A stretch of DNA of 56,038 nucleotides. Source: Pseudomonadota bacterium. Its GTDB lineage: Bacteria; Pseudomonadota; Alphaproteobacteria; Sphingomonadales; SMXR01. Position numbers and translations under genes: made by a program. Shown piece by piece: positions 1 through 8,851 of this stretch. Location: positions 1 to 56,038 of the forward strand of contig JACZSK010000009.1 in NCBI GenBank assembly GCA_022574255.1, given 5' to 3'. Numbering within the stretch: position 1 is the first letter of the stretch; every line of letters begins with the position of its first letter. A model generated the notes under the pieces. The model made no database searches. It was not told the origin of the DNA and was given only the letters and a program-made list of their open reading frames with translations.

Positions 1-507
1 GGGCTGAAATTGGATACTGTTTTTGGTTCCGCCCACCAGCCCAATGGGCGCTGCTCATCCTGGATCGGGTTTTTCCGCGACCGGAGACTGCTTTACATGG
101 CCGGGCTGGCCTTTCGCGCCGGGCGCATGGATGATGCGATGCTGGGGCGCGTCAAAGAGCTTGCCGGTAAACTGGAAGATTTAATCGAGGAGCCCGCCGC
201 GCCCTCGCTGCTGCATGGCGACCTGTGGCAGGGAAATATGCTGGTCAGGGGCGGGCGCATCGAAGCCTTCATTGACCCGGCCATCTATTACGGCCACGCT
301 GAAATGGATCTGGCGTTTTCCACCCTGTTCGGCACCCTGTCAGATAGCTTCTTTGGCGCCTACCAGGAACAACGCCCCATCGCCGCCGGGTTTTTCGAGC
401 AGCGCCGCGATCTCTACAATCTTTGGCCGCTGCTGGGTCATGTCCTGTTCTTTGGCGGCGCGTATCTGGGTCAGGTCGACGCTATTTTACGCCGGCATAA
501 TATCTAG
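1..507 (+). CDS. fructosamine kinase family protein (5' truncated by window edge)
   Basis: Open frame from base 1; LLHGDLWQGNML and FIDPAIYYGHAEMDLAFSTLFG motifs typical of fructosamine/ketosamine-3-kinases. Confidence 0.85.
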   Translation, partial: GLKLDTVFGSAHQPNGRCSSWIGFFRDRRLLYMAGLAFRAGRMDDAMLGRVKELAGKLEDLIEEPAAPSLLHGDLWQGNMLVRGGRIEAFIDPAIYYGHAEMDLAFSTLFGTLSDSFFGAYQEQRPIAAGFFEQRRDLYNLWPLLGHVLFFGGAYLGQVDAILRRHNI

Positions 508-1049
508 GGTCTTGACCGGGCCGGAAAGGTCTCTTCGACGCGGTACCTGGCCCCAGCCTGGCTCAGATGACTGGAAATGAGCGCGAAGGAACGCACGTCA
601 AAAGCGGGCAGCGCCAGCCCCGCGTAATGATCTAGGAAATCTTCCAGCCGCCGGGCGCGGCCACCGCTGAAACGGGCCAGCGTAACATGGGGCATGAATT
701 TGCGCTCCTCTGGCGCCACGCCCGCGCCCAACAGGCTGTGGATGATTTTTTCATGCAAATGCCTCAACGGCTTTGCGTCCTCGACGCCCACCCATAACGC
801 GCGCGGCTTTCTTGCCTTGCCGAACAGGCCGATGCCGGCCAGCGTCACCTGAAAGGGTGTAAAACGCAGGCTGGCCAGCGCGGCGTGGATATCCGCTTGC
901 CGCAGCGGGTCGACCTCGCCAATAAAACGCAGGGTCAGATGCATCTGTTCGGTGTTTTGCCAGCGGGCGCCCTCGATACCGCCGCGGCAGGCGGCGAGAC
1001 GCTCCTTGATGTCTTCAGGCAATTCCACGGCGACGAACAAGCGGGTCAT
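504..1049 (-). CDS. thpR: RNA 2',3'-cyclic phosphodiesterase (2'-5' RNA ligase family)
   Basis: MTRLFVAVELPEDIKERLA; two HxT/L motifs (HLTLRFIGEV, HVTLARF). Confidence 0.9.
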   Translation of the reverse strand: MTRLFVAVELPEDIKERLAACRGGIEGARWQNTEQMHLTLRFIGEVDPLRQADIHAALASLRFTPFQVTLAGIGLFGKARKPRALWVGVEDAKPLRHLHEKIIHSLLGAGVAPEERKFMPHVTLARFSGGRARRLEDFLDHYAGLALPAFDVRSFALISSHLSQAGARYRVEETFPARSRP

Positions 1050-1050
1050 C

Positions 1051-1088
1051 GGTTGTCCATGTAATCAGTGGTTGTCCATGTAATCAGT
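1051..1088. repeat. perfect 19-bp tandem duplication GGTTGTCCATGTAATCAGT x2
   Basis: Direct reading: 1051-1069 and 1070-1088 identical. Confidence 0.95.
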
Positions 1089-1740
1089 TGGCCAGCAGTT
1101 TTGCCACCATTGGCGCCATGCCATCAACCATGATAGCAACGCCTTCGCGGTTGGGGTGAATGCCGTCTTTCAATTTCAGCTCCGGCTGCAGCACCACGCC
1201 CTTCAGGAAAAAGGGATAGAGGGCAACGCCATAATTTGCCGCCAGATCAGGAAAGATGGCGTCGAATTCCTCGGCGAATTCCCGGCCCATGTTTGGCGGC
1301 GCCCGCATGCCGACCAACAGCACATTGATGTTCCTGCCCCGGAGGATCGAGAGCATTTCATCAAGATTGCCGCGGGTGACGGCAGGATCGATGCCGCGCA
1401 GGGCGCCGTTGCCGCCAAATTCAAGGATTACCAGATCGGGATTGCCGCCATTGGCGCTGGCCAGTGCCCAGTCGAGCCGTGCCAGCCCGCCGGCGCTGGT
1501 ATCTCCCGAAACACCGGCATTGATAACGGTGGCTCCAATGCCGTCTGCACGAAGCCGGGCCTCGAGTTGCGCCGGGAAGGCGGCGTCAGCCGGAAGATTA
1601 TACCCGGCCATCAGGCTGTCGCCCATGGCCACGATCACGGGTTCGCCGGTTTGCGCTGCCGCCACGGGGGGTGCCAAACCGAAGACGACGCTGGCGAAGG
1701 CCATGAAAATGGCCACGAAAAGGAAAGACTTGAACCACAT
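1084..1740 (-). CDS. SGNH/GDSL hydrolase, arylesterase / TesA-like
   Basis: Signal peptide; GDSLMAGYNLP, GVSGDTSAGG, FGGNGALRG, DGIHPNREG blocks of TesA-like esterases. Confidence 0.88.
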   Translation of the reverse strand: MWFKSFLFVAIFMAFASVVFGLAPPVAAAQTGEPVIVAMGDSLMAGYNLPADAAFPAQLEARLRADGIGATVINAGVSGDTSAGGLARLDWALASANGGNPDLVILEFGGNGALRGIDPAVTRGNLDEMLSILRGRNINVLLVGMRAPPNMGREFAEEFDAIFPDLAANYGVALYPFFLKGVVLQPELKLKDGIHPNREGVAIMVDGMAPMVAKLLAN

Positions 1741-1764
1741 ATGGCGCTACTCATATCCCATTAA

Positions 1765-2030
1765 GGGTCCAGACTCATTAATCCGGTTCAATTCTGTTTG
1801 GCAAGGAAGATATGAATGCAAGGAGACAGCGTGCAGCCAGGGCTACACCCTTTCAAGGGCTGTATCCGCGGCAGTCGCTCTTCCTGGCCAAAACCCAAGA
1901 GGGCGGTGTTCCTTTACGGCTGGGAATGCGTTGGAACGCCTTGAAAGCCATAAAGGCTATCTGCGGCGCCCCTCCTGTTCCAGCCGAAAATAAACGCCGC
2001 AGAATGGATCGCATTAATGAGTCTGGACCC
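1765..2030. mobile_element. putative MITE / non-autonomous IS derivative with 18-bp perfect terminal inverted repeats
   Basis: GGGTCCAGACTCATTAAT (1765-1782) and its reverse complement ATTAATGAGTCTGGACCC (2013-2030); imperfect extension inward through ATTCTG; no transposase-sized ORF inside. Confidence 0.7.
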
Positions 2031-2061
2031 TGAACAGTGAGGAAATAACACGAAATCAGAG

Positions 2062-2805
2062 ATGGCTATAGAAGACGCGATAATCAATCTCGAAAATGTT
2101 CATTTGAAATTGAACAGTGCCGCCGGCGAGGTTCACATTCTCCGCGGTATTGATCTGGCGGTCTCGCCCGGCGAGGCGGTGGGGATCATCGGGCCGTCGG
2201 GCTCCGGCAAGTCAACGCTGATGGCCATCATGACCGGCCTGGAATGGGCGACCAGCGGCAGGGTGCTGGTCGACGGCATGGATTATGGCGGCAAGGACGA
2301 AGACACTCTGGCGCTGCACCGGCGCGAGCGGATCGGCATATTGCTGCAATCCTTTCACTTGATTCCCACCATGACGGCGCTGGAGAATGTGGCGGTGCCG
2401 TTGGAGCTGGCGGGGCGCGACGATGCCTTCGAGAAGGCCGCCGCCGAACTGGATGCGGTTGGCCTGTCCCACCGCCTGGAGCATTACCCGGTGCAATTGT
2501 CGGGCGGCGAGCAGCAGCGGGTGGCGTTGGCCCGCGCCGTGGCCCCGGGACCGCGTCTGCTTTTCGCCGATGAGCCGACCGGAAATCTGGACAGCGCCAC
2601 GGGCGCGCAGATCATCGATTTGATGTTCCAGCTGCATGATGATCGCAGCACCACGCTGGTGCTCATCACCCATGATCCGTCGCTGGCGTCGCGCTGCGAC
2701 CGGGTCATCCATATGGCCGACGGCTTGATCGAGCACCGGGAAGCTGGAGGGGACCGCGACGCGCCGGCTGTCCGGGAAATCGCCAGGGAAGTGGCTGGGG
2801 AATAG
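2062..2805 (+). CDS. ABC transporter ATP-binding protein, YbbA-like
   Basis: Walker A GPSGSGKST, LSGGEQQRVALARA signature, LLFADEPTGNLD Walker B; located next to tesA-like gene and FtsX-type permease. Confidence 0.9.
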   Translation: MAIEDAIINLENVHLKLNSAAGEVHILRGIDLAVSPGEAVGIIGPSGSGKSTLMAIMTGLEWATSGRVLVDGMDYGGKDEDTLALHRRERIGILLQSFHLIPTMTALENVAVPLELAGRDDAFEKAAAELDAVGLSHRLEHYPVQLSGGEQQRVALARAVAPGPRLLFADEPTGNLDSATGAQIIDLMFQLHDDRSTTLVLITHDPSLASRCDRVIHMADGLIEHREAGGDRDAPAVREIAREVAGE

Positions 2806-2808
2806 GGG

Positions 2809-5322
2809 ATGCCGGTTTCATTGCGCATTGCACTCAGGGAACTGCGCGGCGGGTTCAAGGGCTTTCGCGTTTTCATCGGCTGTCTTTTTCTTGGCGTGGT
2901 GGCTATCGCCGGGGTCGGCTCGCTGGCCAAGGCTGTGCTTGCGGGCCTGCAGGAGCAGGGCCAGGAACTGCTGGCCGGCGACGTGGAGGTGCGGCTGTTC
3001 CAGCGCCAGGCCAGCGCCGAGGAATTTGAATATCTCGCCGCTGGCGGCATTCTCTCGCGCAACACGCGGCTGCGCGGCATGGCCCGGGCAATTGCCTCGA
3101 ATGAGCGAACCCTGACCGAAATAAAGGCGGCGGACGGGCTGTACCCGCTGTACGGCGACCTGTTGTTCGACCCGCCCATTGCCCGCGACCGGGTGCTGGC
3201 GCGAATCGACGGGCGCTGGGGCGCGGCGATTCCCGCGGAGTTGGCCGACCGTCTTGAAGCCGGGCCCGGCGACGAACTTCTGCTCGGCGACGAGATTTTC
3301 GAGATTCGCGCGATCCTGGTCAACGAACCCGATCGCTCGAATGACGGGATCCAGTGGGGACCAACGGTTTTGATCGACTGGGATGCGCTGGCCGACACCG
3401 GCATGGTGCAACTGGGCAGCCTGATCCATTATCATTACCGGCTGAAATTGCCGGCGGGTACCGACATCGACGCCTGGAAAGAGGATTTGACCACGCGCTT
3501 TCCCGAAGCCGGCTGGCGCATTCGTGACCGATCGGGGAGCGCGCCGGGGGTGCGCAAATTCGTCGAACGCATGGGCATGTTCCTCACCCTCGTAGGGCTG
3601 ACCGCGCTGGTCGTGGGCGGCGTCGGGGTTGGTAACGCGGTGCGCAGCTATATGGAAGGCAAGACCGGGACCATCGCCACCCTGAAGATCCTGGGCGCCA
3701 CCAGCGCCATTGTCTTTCGCGTTTACCTGATACAGATCATGCTTATTGCGCTGCTGGCCATCGCCGCCGGGCTGCTGGTGGGCGGGCTGGTGCCGCCGTT
3801 GCTTGCCGGTCTTTTGTCGGAGCAAATTCCGGTTCCGCCGTCGGTTGGTCTTTATGCCGAGCCACTGGTGACAGCGGCCATTTACGGCTTCCTGATTACC
3901 CTGGCCTTCGCGGTGTGGCCGTTGGCCAAGGCCCGGGATTTGCCGGCGGCCCGGCTCTTCCGCTCGCTGGTCACCGCCGACCATAGCCGTCCGCGCGCGC
4001 GCTATATCGCGGTCATCGCGGCTTCGGCGATCACCATCGTGGCGATGGCAATATTTCTCTCGGAAATGAGAGGCATGGCGGCGGGCTTTGCCGCCGGTGC
4101 GATCATCGTGTTGCTGCTGCTGCGTTTCGTCGGCTATCTGGTGCAGCGCGGCGCTGCCATGCTGCCGCGTCCCCGGAATCCCGGTCTCAGGCTGGCGCTG
4201 GCCAATATTCACCGGCCCGGTGCGGCAACCGCGGCTGTCGTGCTGTCGCTGGGGTTGGGATTGACGCTGATCGCGGCGGTGACGCTGGTGCAGAAAAATC
4301 TCACCGACCGCGTTGAGGAACAGATTCCCGACCAGGCGCCGGCATTTTTCATGATCGATATCCAGCAGCATCAGATCGAGGATTTTATCGCGCTGGCGAA
4401 AGGAATAGAAGGCGTAAGCGACTTGCGCACGGTGCCTACCCTGCGTGGCAGGATTATCAGCATTGCCGGTGTGCCGGTTGGCGAGCTGCAGCCCGACCCG
4501 CAGGCGCGCTGGGTCATCGATGGTGACCGCGGGCTGACCTACGCGGCGGCAATTCCCGAAGGCAATTCCATCGTTGAAGGCGAATGGTGGGACGCCGACT
4601 ACAGCGGGCCGCCGTTGATCTCCTTCGCCGCCCGGGAAGCCCGGGGGCTGGGCATTCAAGTTGGCGACAGCATTACCCTGAATATTCTGGGCCGGGAAAT
4701 CACCGCCACCATCGCCAATCTGCGCGATTTGAACTGGGGCACCTTTGGCTTCAATTTCGTGATTATCTTCGCGCCGGGGGCGCTGGAAAACGCCCCACAT
4801 GTGCATATGGCGACGCTCAGGGTCGAAGGCGACGCCGAACGGCTGGCCCACCGCACCCTGACCGACGCCTTCCCCAACGTCACAGCGATCCGCATGAAGG
4901 ACGTGCTGAATACCATCAACAACCTATTGTCGGAAATTAATATGGCGGTACGGGCGACCGCTTTGGTGACCATACTGGCGGGTATCCTTGTGCTTGCCGG
5001 GGCCATTGCCGCCGGCCAGCGGGCGCGGGTGTATGATGCGGTCATATTAAAGGTGCTGGGTGCCGTGCGTCTCGACGTGCTGCGCGCCTATATTCTGGAA
5101 TATATCGCCCTCGGCCTGCTGACCGGCCTGGTGGCCCTGGGCCTGGGCACAATCGCCGGCTATGCGGTGGTGGTCTATGCCATGGATATGGAATTCGCTT
5201 TTTATCCACTGACAATGGGCGCCACCATCCTGGCCAGTGTGGTTATCACCTTGTTTCTCGGCCTGATCGGCACCTGGTCGGCGCTGGGGGCGCGGCCCAT
5301 GCAGGTGTTGCGGGAACAATAA
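2809..5322 (+). CDS. ABC transporter permease, FtsX/MacB-like (YbbP-like)
   Basis: 837 aa, duplicated permease architecture, VGGVGVGNAVRSYMEGKTGTIATLKILGAT motif; directly downstream of YbbA-like ATPase. Confidence 0.88.
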   Translation: MPVSLRIALRELRGGFKGFRVFIGCLFLGVVAIAGVGSLAKAVLAGLQEQGQELLAGDVEVRLFQRQASAEEFEYLAAGGILSRNTRLRGMARAIASNERTLTEIKAADGLYPLYGDLLFDPPIARDRVLARIDGRWGAAIPAELADRLEAGPGDELLLGDEIFEIRAILVNEPDRSNDGIQWGPTVLIDWDALADTGMVQLGSLIHYHYRLKLPAGTDIDAWKEDLTTRFPEAGWRIRDRSGSAPGVRKFVERMGMFLTLVGLTALVVGGVGVGNAVRSYMEGKTGTIATLKILGATSAIVFRVYLIQIMLIALLAIAAGLLVGGLVPPLLAGLLSEQIPVPPSVGLYAEPLVTAAIYGFLITLAFAVWPLAKARDLPAARLFRSLVTADHSRPRARYIAVIAASAITIVAMAIFLSEMRGMAAGFAAGAIIVLLLLRFVGYLVQRGAAMLPRPRNPGLRLALANIHRPGAATAAVVLSLGLGLTLIAAVTLVQKNLTDRVEEQIPDQAPAFFMIDIQQHQIEDFIALAKGIEGVSDLRTVPTLRGRIISIAGVPVGELQPDPQARWVIDGDRGLTYAAAIPEGNSIVEGEWWDADYSGPPLISFAAREARGLGIQVGDSITLNILGREITATIANLRDLNWGTFGFNFVIIFAPGALENAPHVHMATLRVEGDAERLAHRTLTDAFPNVTAIRMKDVLNTINNLLSEINMAVRATALVTILAGILVLAGAIAAGQRARVYDAVILKVLGAVRLDVLRAYILEYIALGLLTGLVALGLGTIAGYAVVVYAMDMEFAFYPLTMGATILASVVITLFLGLIGTWSALGARPMQVLREQ

Positions 5323-5423
5323 ATTGATGGTTAATGGGCCGGTTTGCCTTGAAATGCGGGCCTCGGCGCGCGATATTTAGCGGGATTTAATATTGCACCG
5401 CCACGCCACCGGGAGAAAATTTG

Positions 5424-6176
5424 ATGGCCGAGAGATACGATTCCAGATTTGAGACCGCCCGGGCCCCCGCACATGCGCGGGCCGACATCGACGCGGGCCT
5501 GCGCTCATACATGCTGCGGGTTTATAACTACATGGCGTCGGGGGTGCTGCTCACCGGCATCATTGCGCTATTGACCTCCACATCGCCAATGGTTGCCTCG
5601 TTGCTTTACAACATAACGCCAGACGGCATTCTGGTGGGCTATACCACCCTTGGCATGGTCGCGGCCTTCTCGCCGCTGGCTTTTGTGATGATCATCTCGT
5701 TCGGCATCAACCGGCTCAGCGTCACCACGACCCAGGCCTTGTTCTGGACTTTCGCTGCGGTGATGGGCCTGTCCCTGTCGTCGATCATGTTTATTTACAC
5801 CGGCGGCAGCGTCGCCAAGATATTCTTCATCACGGCGGCGATGTTCACCTCGCTCAGCCTGTGGGGCTATACCACCAAGAAAGACCTCACCGGCTGGGGC
5901 TCGTTCCTGTTCATGGGGCTGGTCGGCATTATTATTGCCTCGGTGGTCAATATGTTCGTGGCTTCGTCGGTGATGGAATTCGCCATCTCGATTATCGGCG
6001 TGCTGATTTTTGCCGGGCTGACCGCCTATGACACGCAGAAGATCAAGGAAATGTATTACGAAGGCGACAGCAGCGACACCACCACCAAGAAGGCGGTGAT
6101 GGGCGCTTTAAGGCTGTATCTGGACTTTATCAATATGTTCCTGATGATGCTGCGGCTGTTTGGCAACCGAAATTAG
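5424..6176 (+). CDS. Bax inhibitor-1/YccA family membrane protein
   Basis: Seven-TM-like hydrophobic pattern; FAGLTAYDTQKIKEMY and ALRLYLDFINMFLMMLRLFGNRN C-terminus. Confidence 0.93.
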   Translation: MAERYDSRFETARAPAHARADIDAGLRSYMLRVYNYMASGVLLTGIIALLTSTSPMVASLLYNITPDGILVGYTTLGMVAAFSPLAFVMIISFGINRLSVTTTQALFWTFAAVMGLSLSSIMFIYTGGSVAKIFFITAAMFTSLSLWGYTTKKDLTGWGSFLFMGLVGIIIASVVNMFVASSVMEFAISIIGVLIFAGLTAYDTQKIKEMYYEGDSSDTTTKKAVMGALRLYLDFINMFLMMLRLFGNRN

Positions 6177-6229
6177 GGCAGGGGTTGGGGACGGCAACCA
6201 ACGGCCATAGCCCTGAAAAATTAAAGAGA

Positions 6230-6257
6230 CCCGGTGCCAGAAGCGCCGGGTTTTTTT
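6230..6257 (+). terminator. rho-independent terminator after Bax inhibitor-1 gene
   Basis: CCCGGTGC-CAGAA-GCGCCGGG stem-loop followed by TTTTTTT. Confidence 0.85.
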
Positions 6258-6274
6258 ATTCCGGCAAATGCGTT

Positions 6275-6664
6275 CTATTTCACCAGATGCAGCATCTTGC
6301 GGTCAAAAACGCTGAGAATATTCTCGATCGTTTTGCCGCGTTTCAATATCTGGCCCTGCCGGCCAACCACCGCATAGGCGCCCTGGCGCTTGGCCAGCCC
6401 GGGTTCCTTGATAATCCGGTAGTCGGGCGTTTCGCTGGCGCGGCGGAAAACCGAAAAGGCAACGGCGGCACCACCAGCTTTCCCGCCGTTATCCCCGGTA
6501 TTGTCCCCGGTATTATCAATGGCATAATCCCGCCAGATACCGGCGGTGACCATGCGGCCATAAACCACCAGAATGCGGGACAGCTCTTGTTTTGAGAAAT
6601 GGACGCGGCGCTGCGCCTGCTGCTTTCGCGCCGGGAAGAATATTATCGGTTCGGGCTCCATCAT
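6275..6664 (-). CDS. DUF2794 domain-containing protein
   Basis: HFSKQELSRILVVYGRMVTAGIWRDYAID...AFSVFRRASETPDYRIIKEPGLAKRQGAYAVVGRQGQILKRG resembles the alphaproteobacterial DUF2794 family; start chosen at MMEPEP. Confidence 0.8.
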   Translation of the reverse strand: MMEPEPIIFFPARKQQAQRRVHFSKQELSRILVVYGRMVTAGIWRDYAIDNTGDNTGDNGGKAGGAAVAFSVFRRASETPDYRIIKEPGLAKRQGAYAVVGRQGQILKRGKTIENILSVFDRKMLHLVK

Positions 6665-6808
6665 CTTCGGGCTATTCTGTTCCCCCGAAACAATATTATC
6701 AAGCGCGAAGGGTATTGCCCCGCCGGGCCGTAACAGGGAAAAGTGGCCGAGCAACCGGTCTGAGCACGACCAACAGGCGAGAGCAACAGGAATGAGGAGT
6801 AATAAATA

Positions 6809-7459
6809 ATGAAAGCGATACGCAGCCAGTTGAATGTGACGGCGATCGCGGTTCTGGCCGGCGCGCTTGCCATGGTCATGCCCGCCACCGCCGCAGACGA
6901 AGTCAGCGAAAGCCGCGACCTGAAGAGTTTTTCGAGAATTCTGGTGGAAGGCGCCATAGACCTGAGCGTTGAGGCCGGAAAAAAACAAAGCGTTCAAGTC
7001 ACCACCGATTCCCGCCATATTGGCCACGTGACCACCACCGTTGAAGGCGACGTTCTGGTGATTTCGATGAAGGGCCGCAGTTGGCGCAATGCCGACGTGT
7101 CGGTGACAATTTCGATGAAGACTTTGGACGGCCTGGTTGTTGAAGGTGCGGTCGATGCGGAATTGCTGAACATCGACAGCAGGAATTTTTCCATTGAAAT
7201 CGACGGCGCCGCAGACATCACCATAACGGGTATATGCGGGTCGGCTGAATTCCAGATCAACGGCGCCGGAGACCTGAATGCGCAGGATTTCAAATGCAAG
7301 GATGTAACAATCGAAATCAACGGCGCGGGCGATGCCGAAATTTTTGCCTCGGCCTCCGTCGAGGCCACCATCAACGGCGTTGGCGATATCGACATTTACG
7401 GCGACCCGGACAAGGTTCGTCCAAGAATTGCCGGCATTGGGGAAATCGAGGTCAAGTAG
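6809..7459 (+). CDS. secreted GIN-domain (DUF2807-like) beta-helical protein
   Basis: Signal peptide ending ...MPATAADE; repeated EI(D/N)GA(A/G)D motifs: EIDGAADIT, QINGAGDLN, EINGAGDAE. Confidence 0.83.
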   Translation: MKAIRSQLNVTAIAVLAGALAMVMPATAADEVSESRDLKSFSRILVEGAIDLSVEAGKKQSVQVTTDSRHIGHVTTTVEGDVLVISMKGRSWRNADVSVTISMKTLDGLVVEGAVDAELLNIDSRNFSIEIDGAADITITGICGSAEFQINGAGDLNAQDFKCKDVTIEINGAGDAEIFASASVEATINGVGDIDIYGDPDKVRPRIAGIGEIEVK

Positions 7460-7540
7460 CCTTTTTTCACGAGAAAATCCGCATGCGGCCCGCCGCCCCA
7501 GATGCGCTGGGGGGAGGGCGCATCTTCTTCTTGAAAGTCT

Positions 7541-7580
7541 ATATATAGAAGTGATATATAGGTACGATATATAAATCGTA
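7541..7580. repeat. 13-bp periodic ATATATA array (3 units) plus TACGAT/ATCGTA inverted repeat
   Basis: ATATATA at 7541, 7554 and 7567; TACGAT 7563-7568 and ATCGTA 7575-7580. Confidence 0.75.
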
Positions 7581-7779
7581 TTTACAGGAGAGATTTCGCG
7601 GCATTCATTCGCCCATTCATTGCTCTGGCGACCGTGGCGGCGCTCTGGGCGGGCGTGGTCCCGGGAGGGTTCACGGCAATCCGGGCAACGTCGCCAAAAA
7701 GGTAAACGGCTTGGGGATGTGGAAATTGTCGAATGAAGCCAAAGAGAATGAGCGGGAATAAACAGCGAGGAGACTTGAA

Positions 7780-8454
7780 ATGAAAAACAGTAAATTGATT
7801 ACATTGGGCGCAGCCGCCGTGATGGCGGCGACGGCCTTCTCCGCATTGGCGAAAGACGACAAGAATCAGGGCGGCCTGGGCGCGGTTCGCGATCTGCCGG
7901 CCTTTACGGAGGTTTCACTGCGCGGCTCCATGGACCTGGTTGTGACCTCGGGCACCTCGGGCGAGGATCAGCGCGTGGAAATAATCGCCAAACCCGAGAT
8001 GCTGGAATATATCCACACCCGGGTGACCAGGGGCGAGCTGCGCATCTGGATGGATCGCAAGTCAGGCTTTTTCAGTCGCCGCGGCAAAATCAAGGTGCAT
8101 ATTTCCATGGCTGACTTACAGGGCATCGAGATAAATGGCTCCGGTGACGCCCGGGCCAGCGGTATCGATACGGATAATTTTGCCATGGAGATCAACGGCT
8201 CCGGCGACGCTGTCCTGCAGGGGCGGTGCGAAACGGTTTCCTGCGAGATCAACGGCTCCGGCGATATCGATGCAGTGGCGCTGAAATGCGTGGATGGCAG
8301 CGTCGAGATCAACGGTTCCGGGGATGCGCGAATTGCCGTCACCGGTAAGCTGAGCGCGGAGATCAACGGCAGTGGCGATATTCTTGCCTTGGGTGCGCCG
8401 CTGATCGAGCGCTTTTCAAGTCACGGCTCGGGATCTATCCGCACCAGGGATTAG
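7780..8454 (+). CDS. secreted GIN-domain (DUF2807-like) beta-helical protein, paralog of the upstream gene
   Basis: Signal peptide MKNSKLITLGAAAVMAATAFSALA; five EINGSGD-type repeats. Confidence 0.85.
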   Translation: MKNSKLITLGAAAVMAATAFSALAKDDKNQGGLGAVRDLPAFTEVSLRGSMDLVVTSGTSGEDQRVEIIAKPEMLEYIHTRVTRGELRIWMDRKSGFFSRRGKIKVHISMADLQGIEINGSGDARASGIDTDNFAMEINGSGDAVLQGRCETVSCEINGSGDIDAVALKCVDGSVEINGSGDARIAVTGKLSAEINGSGDILALGAPLIERFSSHGSGSIRTRD

Positions 8455-8468
8455 GGTCTGGACCCTAA
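8451..8468. repeat. near-palindrome TTAGGGTC-TG-GACCCTAA matching the MITE tip
   Basis: 8-bp perfect arms with a 2-nt centre; GTCTGGACCC identical to the outer 10 bp of the MITE right end (2021-2030). Confidence 0.8.
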
Positions 8469-8851
8469 GCAAACTTCAGTCAGGCGGTGACGGTCGGTTG
8501 GCCCGCCGTCTTACTGATTCCTGTTCCGGGTTCTGATTTCAGGCGTGCCACAGAATTGCCCCAATTCCGGCCCAATCGCGCCGCAAAGCCGGGCGATAGT
8601 CTTGTTGTTGGCCTCGTCAAGCCCAGTCGCCGCTGCGTCGGGATACTTACCCCTACAGCCCCCCTCACTCCCCGTAGCAGCGGCTGGGTCGCCACCCTCC
8701 CCGAAAATAAAATGCCCAAAGTCTGGCCCCGGCATCGTCTTGTTGTGGATCGCTTCCGCCTGTTTTTTCCTGACATCGCCTTTCGCCCGGCAAGGGCCTT
8801 GTGGGACCAGGTGTTCTCCTTTATTCAGGGTCTGGAATTCAGGGATATTTC

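Noticed and set aside
1156-1993. Plus-strand ORFs overlapping the TesA-like gene and MITE
   Set aside because: Antisense to a motif-supported CDS and crossing the element boundary; not credible as genes.
2818-4851. 677-aa minus-strand ORF
   Set aside because: Lies antisense to the clear ybbP-like permease; composition (H/R/Q/G-rich, no motifs) is typical of a GC-rich shadow ORF.
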